Assembly: GCF_002813445.1 (NCBI RefSeq) | Contig: NZ_PHHD01000001.1 | Coordinates: 1,302,001 to 1,366,000, forward strand | Direction of reading: 5' to 3' | From: Pseudomonas tolaasii NCPPB 2192 | GTDB lineage: Bacteria; Pseudomonadota; Gammaproteobacteria; Pseudomonadales; Pseudomonadaceae | DNA length: 64,000 nt | Shown: positions 9,628 through 18,572 of the stretch, piece by piece | Layout of the letters: every line of letters begins with the position of its first letter | Position numbering within the stretch: position 1 is the first letter of the stretch | Notes under the pieces: generated by a model | Databases searched by the model: none | What the model was told of the DNA's origin: nothing | The model's input: only the letters and a program-made list of their open reading frames with translations | Made by a program: the position numbers and the translations under genes

Positions 9628-10134
9628 GTGGCGAAGCAAAGTTCTCAGAAATTCATTGCGCGCAACCGCGCGCCTCGAGTGCAGATCGAGTACGACGTCG
9701 AGCTTTACGGCGCCGAGAAAAAGGTCCAGCTGCCCTTCGTGATGGGCGTGATGGCCGACCTCGCCGGCAAGCCCGCCGAGCCCCTCGCCGCTGTGGCCGA
9801 CCGCAAGTTTCTTGAAGTGGACGTCGACAACTTCGACTCGCGCCTCAAGGCCATGCAGCCACGCGTGGCGTTCCACGTACCGAACGAACTGACCGGCGAA
9901 GGCAACCTGAGCCTGGACATCACCTTCGAAAGCATGGACGACTTCAGCCCCGCCGCCGTGGCGCGCAAAGTCGATTCGCTGAACCAGTTGCTCGAAGCCC
10001 GCACCCAGTTGGCCAACCTGCTGACCTACATGGACGGCAAGACCGGCGCTGAAGAAATCATCATGAAAGCGATCAAGGACCCGGCACTGCTGCAGGCCCT
10101 TGCAAGCGCGCCCAAGCCTGCCGGGGAGCAGTAA
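9628..10134 (+). CDS. tssB: T6SS contractile sheath small subunit TssB
   Basis: 168 residues with a GTG start preceded by AGGAG at 9616-9620. The N-terminus (MAKQSSQKFIARNRAPRVQI) and the LPFVMGVMADLAG motif are diagnostic of TssB/VipA. TssB pairs with TssC to form the contractile sheath around the Hcp tube. The gene sits 54 bases after tssA and ends two bases before the tssC ATG. Confidence 0.97.
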   Translation: MAKQSSQKFIARNRAPRVQIEYDVELYGAEKKVQLPFVMGVMADLAGKPAEPLAAVADRKFLEVDVDNFDSRLKAMQPRVAFHVPNELTGEGNLSLDITFESMDDFSPAAVARKVDSLNQLLEARTQLANLLTYMDGKTGAEEIIMKAIKDPALLQALASAPKPAGEQ

Positions 10135-10136
10135 TC

Positions 10137-11633
10137 ATGACCGACAATACCGCCCGCGAAAGCAGCCAGATCCTCGGTACCACCGAAGAAGCCAGCGAGT
10201 TCGCCAACCTGCTGCTGCAAGAATTCAAACCCAAGACCGAGCGTGCCCGCGAAGCCGTGGAAACCGCCGTGCGCACCCTGGCCGAACAGGCTCTGGCGCA
10301 AACCGACCTGGTGTCCAATGACGCGATCAAGTCGATCGAATCGATCATCGCCGCCATCGACGCCAAGCTGACCGCCCAGGTCAACCAGATCATCCATCAC
10401 CAGGATTTCCAGCAACTGGAAAGCGCCTGGCGTGGCCTGCATTACCTGGTCAACAACACCGAGAGCGATGAGCAACTGAAGATTCGCGTGCTCAACATCT
10501 CCAAGCCGGAACTGCACAAGACCCTGAAGAAGTTCAAGGGCACGGCGTGGGACCAGAGCCCGATCTTCAAGAAGATGTACGAAGAGGAATACGGCCAGTT
10601 CGGCGGCGAGCCATATGGCTGCCTGGTGGGCGATTACTACTTCGACCAGTCGCCACCCGACGTGGAACTGCTGGGCGAGCTGTCGAAAGTCTGCGCCGCC
10701 ATGCACTCCCCATTCATCGCTGCGGCCTCGCCGACCGTGATGGGCATGGGCTCGTGGCAGGAGCTGTCGAACCCGCGCGACCTGACCAAGATCTTCACCA
10801 CCCCGGAATACGCCGGCTGGCGTTCGCTGCGTGAATCGGAAGACTCGCGCTACATCGGCCTGACCATGCCGCGCTTCCTGGCGCGCCTGCCGTACGGCGC
10901 CAAAACCGACCCGGTGGAAGCCTTCGCCTTCGAAGAAAACACCGACGGCGCCGACAGCTCCAAATACACCTGGGCCAACGCCGCGTACGCCATGGCGGTG
11001 AACATCAACCGTTCGTTCAAGCACTACGGCTGGTGCTCGCGCATCCGTGGCATCGAGTCCGGCGGCGAAGTGGAAAACCTGCCGGCCCACACGTTCCCGA
11101 CCGATGACGGTGGCGTGGACATGAAGTGCCCGACCGAGATCGCCATCAGCGACCGCCGAGAAGCGGAACTGGCGAAGAACGGTTTCATGCCGCTGCTGCA
11201 CAAGAAGAACACCGACTTCGCCGCGTTCATCGGCGCCCAGTCGCTGCAGAAGCCGGCCGAATACGACGACCCGGACGCCACCGCCAACGCCAACCTGGCC
11301 GCGCGCTTGCCGTACCTGTTCGCCACCTGCCGTTTCGCTCACTACTTGAAGTGCATCGTGCGCGACAAGATCGGTTCCTTCAAAGAGAAGGACGAAATGC
11401 AGCGCTGGTTGCAGGACTGGATCCTCAACTACGTGGACGGTGACCCGGCGCACTCCACCGAGACTACCAAGGCCCAGCACCCGCTGGCGGCGGCCGAAGT
11501 GATCGTGGAAGAAGTCGAAGGCAACCCGGGGTACTACAACTCCAAGTTCTATCTGCGCCCGCACTACCAACTTGAAGGGCTGACGGTGTCGTTGCGTCTG
11601 GTATCGAAACTGCCTTCGGCGAAATCCGCGTAA
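10137..11633 (+). CDS. tssC: T6SS contractile sheath large subunit TssC
   Basis: 498 residues, full length for TssC/VipB. Conserved segments include FQQLESAWRGLHYLV, FGGEPYGCLVGDYYFD and the C-terminal PGYYNSKFYLRPHYQLEGL. It forms the bulk of the sheath with TssB and is disassembled by ClpV. The N-terminal helix (about 13-30) is the likely ClpV contact, which may matter because no tagJ is present in this locus. Followed by a long inverted repeat before hcp. Confidence 0.97.
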   Translation: MTDNTARESSQILGTTEEASEFANLLLQEFKPKTERAREAVETAVRTLAEQALAQTDLVSNDAIKSIESIIAAIDAKLTAQVNQIIHHQDFQQLESAWRGLHYLVNNTESDEQLKIRVLNISKPELHKTLKKFKGTAWDQSPIFKKMYEEEYGQFGGEPYGCLVGDYYFDQSPPDVELLGELSKVCAAMHSPFIAAASPTVMGMGSWQELSNPRDLTKIFTTPEYAGWRSLRESEDSRYIGLTMPRFLARLPYGAKTDPVEAFAFEENTDGADSSKYTWANAAYAMAVNINRSFKHYGWCSRIRGIESGGEVENLPAHTFPTDDGGVDMKCPTEIAISDRREAELAKNGFMPLLHKKNTDFAAFIGAQSLQKPAEYDDPDATANANLAARLPYLFATCRFAHYLKCIVRDKIGSFKEKDEMQRWLQDWILNYVDGDPAHSTETTKAQHPLAAAEVIVEEVEGNPGYYNSKFYLRPHYQLEGLTVSLRLVSKLPSAKSA

Positions 11634-11645
11634 GCCAGCAACGCT

Positions 11646-11745
11646 CGTTCCCACGCTCCGCGTGGGGATGCATCTTGTGACGCTCTGCGTCACTGGGACG
11701 CAGAGCGTCCCGGGCGGCATTCCCACGCAGAGCGTGGGAACGATC
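11646..11745. repeat. Long imperfect palindromic repeat (REPIN/MITE-like) between tssC and hcp
   Basis: The element starts CGTTCCCACGCTCCGCGTGG and ends CCACGCAGAGCGTGGGAACG, so its ends are inverted repeats. The middle holds a second inverted pair, GACGCTCTGCGTC and GGACGCAGAGCGTCC. A close relative lies at 43380-43491. Transcribed in either direction it would fold into a long hairpin, which could lower readthrough from tssC into hcp or stabilise the upstream message. Confidence 0.85.
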
Positions 11746-11783
11746 AAACAAATCGAGTGGCCCCGGCCACACAGGGAGAAAAC

Positions 11784-12272
11784 ATGGCTGTTGATATTTT
11801 CATCAAGATCGGCGACATCAAGGGCGAGTCCATGGACAAGGCCCACAAGGACGAAATCGACGTGCTGAACTGGAGCTGGGGCATGGCCCAGTCCGGCAAC
11901 ATGCACGTGGGCGGTGGCGGTGGCGCGGGCAAGGTGAATATCCAGGACCTGTCGCTGACCAAGTACGTCGACAAGGCCTCGCCGAACCTGATGATGCATT
12001 GCGCCAGCGGCAAGCACATCGACAAGGTCAAGCTGACCGTGCGCAAGGCCGGTGGCGAAAGCCAGGTCGAGTACATGGTGATCAACCTGGAAGAAGTGCT
12101 GGTCACCTCGCTGAGCACGGGCGGTTCGGGCACCGATGATCGCCTGACCGAAAACGTCACCCTGAACTTTGCCCAGGTCATGGTCGACTACCAGCCGCAG
12201 AAAGCCGACGGCACCAAAGACGGCGGCGCGATCAAGTTTGGCTGGAACATCCGCTCCAACACCAAACGCTGA
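11784..12272 (+). CDS. hcp: T6SS inner tube protein Hcp (Hcp1 type)
   Basis: 162 residues from the ATG at 11784, with GGGAGAA upstream; the open frame extends nine codons further but only inside the repeat-flanked leader. MAVDIFIKIGDIKGES, the Gly-rich HVGGGGGAGKVN loop and the ending FGWNIRSNTK are close to what I recall of P. aeruginosa Hcp1. Hexameric rings stack into the tube carrying effectors. It is flanked by a repeat upstream and a hairpin downstream, as expected for a message needed in much larger amounts than its neighbours. Confidence 0.97.
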   Translation: MAVDIFIKIGDIKGESMDKAHKDEIDVLNWSWGMAQSGNMHVGGGGGAGKVNIQDLSLTKYVDKASPNLMMHCASGKHIDKVKLTVRKAGGESQVEYMVINLEEVLVTSLSTGGSGTDDRLTENVTLNFAQVMVDYQPQKADGTKDGGAIKFGWNIRSNTKR

Positions 12273-12282
12273 TAGCGCCGGT

Positions 12283-12318
12283 GGCCGTGGCGCCCCGCCA
12301 CGGCCCCAGACCTTTTGT
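12283..12318 (+). terminator. Strong hairpin downstream of hcp
   Basis: GGCCGTGGCG (12283-12292), three-base loop, CGCCACGGCC (12296-12305), followed by CCAGACC and TTTT. The ten-pair GC stem begins ten bases after the hcp stop. It could act as a partial terminator or a 3' stabiliser of hcp mRNA while still allowing some readthrough to tssE. Confidence 0.65.
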
Positions 12319-12350
12319 CCCTCTCGCAACCCGTCCGTGGAGCTGCTTTG

Positions 12351-12866
12351 GTGGTAACTGAAATCGCTTCCCGCGACCGTCTGCAACCGTCCCTGCTGGA
12401 CCGGTTGACCGACGACGACCCGACCAACCCCAAGGAAAGCGCCGACAAACGCGTGCTGTCCCTGACCCAATTGAAAGCCTCGGTGCTGCGCGACCTGGCG
12501 TGGCTGCTCAACACCACGTCATTGCTCGATGCCGATGCCACGCTGCACACACCGGCCGGGACCTCAGTGGTCAATTACGGCCTGCCGGCGCTGGCGGGCA
12601 ACAGTGTTTCCAGCGTCGATATCAAGGCCCTTGAAGCTTTGATTTACCAGGCCATCGCCACCTTTGAACCACGGATTCTGCGCCACACCCTGCGAGTGAA
12701 GGCCCGTGTCGGCCATGGCGAGATGAACCACAACGCCCTGAGTTTCGAGATCGAAGGCGACCTGTGGGCGCAGCCGGTGCCGTTGCGCCTGTTGCTGCAA
12801 ACCGACCTCGATTTGGAATCCGGCCATGTGCGTGTGGTCAATGCCGACCAGCGGAGGCGCCCATGA
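12351..12866 (+). CDS. tssE: T6SS baseplate protein TssE (gp25-like)
   Basis: 171 residues from a GTG at 12351 with GGAG eight bases upstream; a TTG at 12315 also opens the frame but overlaps the hcp hairpin tail and is less likely. The sequence shows SLLDRLTDDDP near the N-terminus and SFEIEGDLWAQPVPLRLLLQT near the end, as in the gp25-like lysozyme-related wedge proteins. TssE is part of the baseplate wedge with TssF and TssG. Its stop overlaps the tssF start (ATGA). Confidence 0.92.
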   Translation: MVTEIASRDRLQPSLLDRLTDDDPTNPKESADKRVLSLTQLKASVLRDLAWLLNTTSLLDADATLHTPAGTSVVNYGLPALAGNSVSSVDIKALEALIYQAIATFEPRILRHTLRVKARVGHGEMNHNALSFEIEGDLWAQPVPLRLLLQTDLDLESGHVRVVNADQRRRP

Positions 12867-14722
12867 ATCCGCGCCTGCTGGAGCTGTACAACAGGGAACT
12901 GCACCACGTGCGCGAAAGCGCCGCCGAGTTCGCCAAGGAATACCCGAAGATCGCCAGTCGGCTGACCCTGTCCGGCATGGACTGCGCCGACCCGTACGTC
13001 GAACGTTTGCTCGAAGGCTTTGCCTACCTCACGGCCCGCGTGCAGCTCAAGCTTGACGCCGAGTACCCGACCTTTACCCATAACCTGCTGGAAATCGCCT
13101 ACCCGCACTACCTGGCGCCCACACCGTCGATGACCGTGGTGCAATTGCAGACCGACCCCGATGAAGGCTCGCTGGCCAGTGGTTTCCCGCTGCCCCGCGA
13201 CACGGTTTTGCGTGCCGCGCTGGGCCGTGAAACCCAGACCTGCTGCGAGTACCGCACCGCGCACCCGGTGACGTTGTGGCCGTTGCAAGTCGCCAATGCC
13301 GAGTACTTCGGCAACCCTGCCGCCGTGTTGGGCCGCCTGGCCGCCAGCGAGCCGAAAGCCAAGGCGGGCTTGCGCCTGACCTTGCGCACCGGCGCCGAGC
13401 TGCCCTTCAACAGCCTGGATCTGGATAACCTGCCGCTTTACCTCAGCGGCGCTGACGAACAACCCTTCCGCCTCTACGAACAACTACTGGGCAACGCCTG
13501 CGCGGTGTTCGCGCGCAAGCCGGGTGGCGATTGGGTGGAGCGCCTGCCGCAAGATGCCTTGCGTTCCCGTGGTCTCGACGACGCCGACGCGGCCATGCCG
13601 GTGGTGGCACGCGCCTTTCAGGGTTATCGGTTGTTGCAGGAATACTTCGCCCTGCCCCATCGTTTCCTGTTCGTCGAGTTCGCTGAACTGAGCCGTGCGG
13701 TCAAACGCTGCGATGGCCAGGAACTGGAACTGATCGTGCTGTTCGACCGCCACGAGCCAAGCCTGGAAGGCAGCGTCGGCGCGGCGCAGTTCCTGCCGTT
13801 CTGCACGCCGGCGATCAACCTGTTCCCCAAACGGGTGGACCGTATCCACTTGTCCGACCGGGTCAACGAACACCATGTGATCGCCGACCGCACGCGGCCG
13901 ATGGATTTCGAGATTCATTCGTTAAGTGGCATCACCGGCCACGGCACCGGGCCGGAGCAGCCGTTCCTGCCGTTTTACGCGGTGCGTGACCCTTCGCGTT
14001 ATGGCCGCGACCAAGCCTATTACACGGTGCGGCGTGAGCCACGGGTGTTGTCCAGCGACCAGCGCCGCAACGGGCCACGCTCTACCTACGTGGGCAGCGA
14101 AACCTTTGTCAGTCTGGTCGACAGCGGGCAAGCGCCCTACCGCCACGACCTGCGCCAACTCGGCGTGACGGCGCTGTGCACCAACCGCGATTTGCCCCTG
14201 TTCATGAGCGTGGGCAATGGCAAGACCGACTTCACCCTCGCCGACAGCGCCCCGGTGCTGTCTGTACGTTGCGTGGCTGGCCCGAGCCGTCCACGCGCCA
14301 GCCATGCCCATGACGCCAAGGCCTGGCGCCTGATCAGCCAGTTGTCGCTCAATTACCTGTCTTTGAGCGAACAGGGCCAGGGCGCTGCGGCCTTGCGCGA
14401 ACTGCTGCGCCTGTATGGCGACAGCAACGACGCCGCCCTGCAATTGCAAATCGAAGGTCTGCGCGAGGTCAGCAGTAAAGCCGTGACCCGACGGCTGCCG
14501 ATGCCCGGCCCGATTGTGTTTGGCCGTGGCCTGGAAATCACCCTGGAATTCGATGAAAACGCGTTTCGCGGCACCGGCGTGTTCCTGCTCGGTGCGGTGC
14601 TGGAGCGCTTCCTGGCACGTTACGTGTCGATCAACAGTTTTACCGAGACGGTGGTCCGTACCACTGAACGCGGCGAGATCATGCGATGGAAAGCCAAGCC
14701 CGGACGTCGTCCGACCCTGTGA
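12863..14722 (+). CDS. tssF: T6SS baseplate protein TssF
   Basis: 619 residues from the ATG at 12863, which overlaps the tssE stop; the frame is open upstream but inside tssE. The start MNPRLLELYNRELHHVRESA and the early GMDCADPYVERLLEGFAYLTARV are conserved in TssF/ImpG/VasA. TssF forms the baseplate wedge with TssG and contacts VgrG and TssK. The 3' end overlaps tssG by 37 bases, a common arrangement of this gene pair. Confidence 0.96.
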   Translation: MNPRLLELYNRELHHVRESAAEFAKEYPKIASRLTLSGMDCADPYVERLLEGFAYLTARVQLKLDAEYPTFTHNLLEIAYPHYLAPTPSMTVVQLQTDPDEGSLASGFPLPRDTVLRAALGRETQTCCEYRTAHPVTLWPLQVANAEYFGNPAAVLGRLAASEPKAKAGLRLTLRTGAELPFNSLDLDNLPLYLSGADEQPFRLYEQLLGNACAVFARKPGGDWVERLPQDALRSRGLDDADAAMPVVARAFQGYRLLQEYFALPHRFLFVEFAELSRAVKRCDGQELELIVLFDRHEPSLEGSVGAAQFLPFCTPAINLFPKRVDRIHLSDRVNEHHVIADRTRPMDFEIHSLSGITGHGTGPEQPFLPFYAVRDPSRYGRDQAYYTVRREPRVLSSDQRRNGPRSTYVGSETFVSLVDSGQAPYRHDLRQLGVTALCTNRDLPLFMSVGNGKTDFTLADSAPVLSVRCVAGPSRPRASHAHDAKAWRLISQLSLNYLSLSEQGQGAAALRELLRLYGDSNDAALQLQIEGLREVSSKAVTRRLPMPGPIVFGRGLEITLEFDENAFRGTGVFLLGAVLERFLARYVSINSFTETVVRTTERGEIMRWKAKPGRRPTL

Positions 14723-15729
14723 GTACCCTCGATGCGATGCATCGGGAGCCCTGGGAATACGATTTCTTCCAGGCGCTGCGCCGTATCGAGTGCGAATCGC
14801 CCGGCCTGCCACGCCTGGGCCATTCCCTGCGGCTGGCCGATGACCCGCTGCGCCTCGGGCAGCAGGCCGATTGCACGTTCGCACCCGCCACCCTGGCCTC
14901 GGTTGACCCCGGGGGCGATGGCAAGCCCGCGCGGCTGGAGCAGTTCTTTTTCGGCCTTGGCGGCCCCAACGGCCCCTTGCCGCTGCACATCACCGAGTAT
15001 GTGCGCGAGCGCCAGCGCAACAATGCCGACAGCGCCAGCAAGCAGTTTCTGGATGTGTTCCACCATCGGCTGCTCAGCCTGTTCTACCGGGCCTGGGCCG
15101 AGGCGCGGCCGACGGTCAGCCACGACCGGCCGGATGATGACTACTGGTCCGCACGCCTCGCCGCACTCAGCGGCCGGGGCATGCCGAGCCTGTTCAATCA
15201 GGGGCTGATTCCCGACACGGCAAAACTGCATTACAGCGGCCACTTGTCGGCGCAAACCCGTTATCCGGACGGCTTGAAGGCCATCCTCAGCGAGTACTTC
15301 GGCTTGCCGGTGGAGATTGAAGAGTACGTCGGCCAATGGCTGGAATTACCCGAGCGCAGCCGCGTCAGCGTGAGCGCCAACCGGCTGGGTGTGGACTTTT
15401 GCCTGGGCAGCTTCGTGTGGGACCGCCAGCACAAATTCCGCATTCGCCTCGGCCCACTCAAACTGAATGACTACATGGGCATGCTGCCCGGCAGCCAGCC
15501 GTTCAACGAGCTGGTGGCATGGGTGGCCGAGTACCTGGGCCATGAACTGGACTGGGACCTGAACCTGGTTTTGCAACAACCCGAAGTGCCGGCGCTGCAA
15601 CTCAACGGCCAATTCCGCCTGGGCTTCAACACCTGGCTTGGCCAGCCTGCGCATGACGCCAACGACCTAATCCTGGCCCGGCATTACGCCGACCACGCCA
15701 CTACCTCAAGGAATCCAGAGCATGGGTGA
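14686..15729 (+). CDS. tssG: T6SS baseplate protein TssG
   Basis: 347 residues. The segment EPWEYDFFQALRRIEC and LGQQADCTFAPA are typical of TssG/ImpH/VasB. It partners TssF in the wedge. The first 37 bases overlap tssF and the last 8 overlap tssH, so translation of tssE-F-G-H appears coupled. The listed ATG is supported by family length; no strong alternative start was found. Confidence 0.95.
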   Translation: MESQARTSSDPVSTLDAMHREPWEYDFFQALRRIECESPGLPRLGHSLRLADDPLRLGQQADCTFAPATLASVDPGGDGKPARLEQFFFGLGGPNGPLPLHITEYVRERQRNNADSASKQFLDVFHHRLLSLFYRAWAEARPTVSHDRPDDDYWSARLAALSGRGMPSLFNQGLIPDTAKLHYSGHLSAQTRYPDGLKAILSEYFGLPVEIEEYVGQWLELPERSRVSVSANRLGVDFCLGSFVWDRQHKFRIRLGPLKLNDYMGMLPGSQPFNELVAWVAEYLGHELDWDLNLVLQQPEVPALQLNGQFRLGFNTWLGQPAHDANDLILARHYADHATTSRNPEHG

Positions 15730-18385
15730 AATCAGTCGCGCCGCCTTGTTCGGCAAACTCAACAGCGTGGCCTACAAGGCCATCGAAGCCGCCACCGTGT
15801 TCTGCAAACTGCGGGGCAACCCGTACGTGGAACTGGCTCACTGGTTTCACCAGTTGCTGCAACTGCAGGACTCGGACCTGCACCGCCTCATCCGCCAATT
15901 CAACGTGGAGCCGGCGCGCCTGGCCCGTGACCTGACCGAAGCGCTGGACCGTTTGCCGCGCGGCTCGACCTCGATCACCGACCTGTCCTCCCATGTGGAA
16001 GAAGCCGTGGAACGCGGCTGGGTGTACGGCAGCCTGATGTTTGGCGAAAGCCAAGTGCGCACCGGCTACCTGGTGCTCGGCATCCTTAAGACGCCAAGCC
16101 TGCGCCACGCGCTGCTGGGGTTGTCTTCGGAGTTCGACAAGATCAAGGCCGAAGCCCTGAGCGAACGCTTTGACGAGTACGTCGGCGACTCGCCGGAGAA
16201 CGCCCTGAGCGCCAGCGATGGTTTCAACGCCGGCGCCGTGCCGGGCGAAGCCAGCGGCGCCATGGCGCCGAGTGCGATGGGCAAGCAGGAAGCCCTCAAG
16301 CGCTTCACCGTGGACCTGACCGAACAGGCGCGCAGCGGCAAGCTGGACCCGATTGTGGGGCGTGACGAAGAGATCCGCCAACTGGTCGACATCCTCATGC
16401 GTCGCCGCCAGAACAACCCGATCCTCACCGGTGAAGCCGGCGTGGGTAAAACGGCCGTCGTTGAAGGTTTCGCCCTGCGCATCGTCGCCGGTGACGTACC
16501 GCCGGCACTCAAAGACGTGGAGCTGCGCAGCCTCGACGTGGGCCTGCTGCAGGCGGGCGCCAGCATGAAAGGCGAGTTCGAACAGCGCTTGCGCCAGGTC
16601 ATCGAAGATGTGCAGGCGTCGCCCAAGCCAATCATTCTGTTCATCGACGAAGCCCATACGCTGGTGGGTGCCGGTGGCGCTGCCGGAACCGGTGATGCCG
16701 CGAACCTGTTGAAGCCCGCTTTGGCCCGCGGCACCTTGCGCACCGTGGCCGCGACCACCTGGGCCGAGTACAAAAAACACATCGAAAAAGACCCGGCGCT
16801 GACTCGTCGCTTCCAGGTGGTGCAAGTCGCCGAGCCGTCGGAAGACAAGGCGCTGCTGATGATGCGCGGCGTGGCGTCGACCATGGAAAAACACCACCAG
16901 GTGCAGATCCTCGATGAAGCGCTGGAAGCGTCGGTGAAACTGTCACACCGCTACATCCCGGCGCGCCAATTGCCGGACAAGTCCGTGAGTTTGCTCGACA
17001 CCGCCTGCGCCCGCGTCGCCATCAGCCTGCACGCAGTACCGGCCGAAGTGGACGACAGCCGGCGCCGCATCGAGGCGCTGGAAACCGAGTTGCAGATCAT
17101 CGCCCGCGAACATGCCATCGGCATTGCCATTGGTGCGCGCCAGAGCAACACCGAAGCGCTGTTGAACGCTGAACGCGAGCGTCTCGCCACACTGGAAAAC
17201 CGCTGGTCCGAAGAAAAAACGCTGGTGGATGAATTGCTCGCCACCCGCGCAACATTGCGTGAAAAAACTGGCGTTGTGGACAGTGGCAACGATGAGTTGC
17301 GCGCGCAATTGGTCGACTTGCAACAGCGCCTGACCGAACTGCAGGGCGAAACCCCGCTGATCCTGCCGACCGTGGATTACCAGGCCGTGAGCTCGGTGGT
17401 CGCCGACTGGACCGGTATCCCGGTGGGCCGCATGGCGCGCAATGAGTTGGAGACCGTGCTCAACCTCGACCAGCACCTGAAAAAACGCATCATTGGCCAG
17501 GACCATGCCCTGCAGATGATCGCCAAACGCATCCAGACCTCCCGCGCCGGCCTCGACAACCCGAGCAAGCCGATTGGCGTGTTCATGCTCGCCGGCACCT
17601 CCGGCGTGGGCAAGACCGAAACCGCGCTGGCCCTGGCCGAAGCCATGTACGGCGGCGAGCAGAACGTGATCACCATCAACATGAGCGAGTTCCAGGAAGC
17701 CCACACCGTATCGACCCTCAAGGGCGCGCCACCGGGCTACATCGGCTACGGCGAAGGCGGCGTGCTGACCGAAGCGGTGCGGCGCAAACCCTACAGCGTG
17801 GTGCTGCTGGACGAGGTGGAGAAAGCGCACCCGGACGTGCATGAGATCTTCTTCCAGGTGTTCGACAAGGGCGTGATGGAAGACGGCGAAGGTCGCGTGA
17901 TCGACTTCAAAAACACCCTGATCCTGCTGACCACCAACGCCGGTACCGAGTTGATTGCCCGTGTGTGCAAAGACCCGGCGAACGTGCCGGAGCCGGAAGC
18001 AATCGCCAAGGCCCTGCGTCAGCCGTTGCTGGAGATTTTCCCGCCCGCCCTGCTCGGCCGCCTGGTGACGATTCCTTACTACCCGCTGAGTGACGAGATG
18101 CTCAAGGCGATCACTCGCCTGCAACTGGGCCGCATCAAGAAGCGCGTGGAGAGTACGCACAAAGTGGCCTTCGACTACGACGACGCGGTGGTCGACCTGA
18201 TTGTCTCGCGCTGCACCGAGACCGAAAGCGGCGGGCGCATGATCGACACCATCCTGACCAACAGCCTGTTGCCGGACATGAGCCGTGAATTCCTCACCCG
18301 CATGCTCGAAGGCAAGGCGCTGGCAGGTGTGCGCATTAGCAGCCGGGATAACGAATTGCACTACGACTTCAGCGACGCCGAATAA
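15722..18385 (+). CDS. tssH: T6SS sheath-recycling AAA+ ATPase TssH (ClpV)
   Basis: 887 residues with ClpB-like architecture. An N-terminal domain (about 1-160) binds sheath, followed by AAA-1 with Walker A GEAGVGKT (237-244) and Walker B FIDEAHTLVGAGG, a coiled-coil middle region (about 440-560), and AAA-2 with Walker A GTSGVGKT near 625-632 and VVLLDEVEKAHPD. It unfolds contracted TssBC sheath to recycle subunits. Arginine-finger region DPALTRRFQVV is present, so the enzyme looks active. It is the last core gene before vgrG. Confidence 0.97.
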   Translation: MGEISRAALFGKLNSVAYKAIEAATVFCKLRGNPYVELAHWFHQLLQLQDSDLHRLIRQFNVEPARLARDLTEALDRLPRGSTSITDLSSHVEEAVERGWVYGSLMFGESQVRTGYLVLGILKTPSLRHALLGLSSEFDKIKAEALSERFDEYVGDSPENALSASDGFNAGAVPGEASGAMAPSAMGKQEALKRFTVDLTEQARSGKLDPIVGRDEEIRQLVDILMRRRQNNPILTGEAGVGKTAVVEGFALRIVAGDVPPALKDVELRSLDVGLLQAGASMKGEFEQRLRQVIEDVQASPKPIILFIDEAHTLVGAGGAAGTGDAANLLKPALARGTLRTVAATTWAEYKKHIEKDPALTRRFQVVQVAEPSEDKALLMMRGVASTMEKHHQVQILDEALEASVKLSHRYIPARQLPDKSVSLLDTACARVAISLHAVPAEVDDSRRRIEALETELQIIAREHAIGIAIGARQSNTEALLNAERERLATLENRWSEEKTLVDELLATRATLREKTGVVDSGNDELRAQLVDLQQRLTELQGETPLILPTVDYQAVSSVVADWTGIPVGRMARNELETVLNLDQHLKKRIIGQDHALQMIAKRIQTSRAGLDNPSKPIGVFMLAGTSGVGKTETALALAEAMYGGEQNVITINMSEFQEAHTVSTLKGAPPGYIGYGEGGVLTEAVRRKPYSVVLLDEVEKAHPDVHEIFFQVFDKGVMEDGEGRVIDFKNTLILLTTNAGTELIARVCKDPANVPEPEAIAKALRQPLLEIFPPALLGRLVTIPYYPLSDEMLKAITRLQLGRIKKRVESTHKVAFDYDDAVVDLIVSRCTETESGGRMIDTILTNSLLPDMSREFLTRMLEGKALAGVRISSRDNELHYDFSDAE

Positions 18386-18406
18386 CTATTGGTGGAATGC
18401 GGTCAG

Positions 18407-18526
18407 TGTGGGAGCTGGCTTGTGTGGGAGCTGGCTTGCCTGCGATAGCATCACCTCAGTGTGACTGACACACCGAGGTGCCTGCATCGCGGGCAAGCCC
18501 GCCTCCCACACAAGCCAGCTCCCACA
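18407..18526. repeat. Nested REP pair between clpV and vgrG
   Basis: Two copies of TGTGGGAGCTGGCTTG in tandem at the left face two inverted copies at the right (GGCAAGCCCGCCTCCCACA then CAAGCCAGCTCCCACA). The result is an outer and an inner palindrome with a short spacer. It separates clpV from vgrG and could limit readthrough to the effector part of the locus. Confidence 0.85.
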
Positions 18527-18572
18527 TGTGGATTCGGTTCCGTCAGTGACAAAAGTATTTACGGGACAACCG

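Noticed and set aside
10026..12470. 814-codon minus-strand frame opposite tssC, hcp and tssE
   Set aside because: Shadow of conserved T6SS genes; it crosses a repeat and three gene boundaries.
16943..18361. 472-codon minus-strand frame opposite clpV
   Set aside because: Antisense to a conserved AAA+ ATPase; composition is not protein-like.
18528..18572. GTG start adding 15 codons to VgrG
   Set aside because: The start lies at the edge of the REP element and lacks a ribosome site; family homology begins at 18573.
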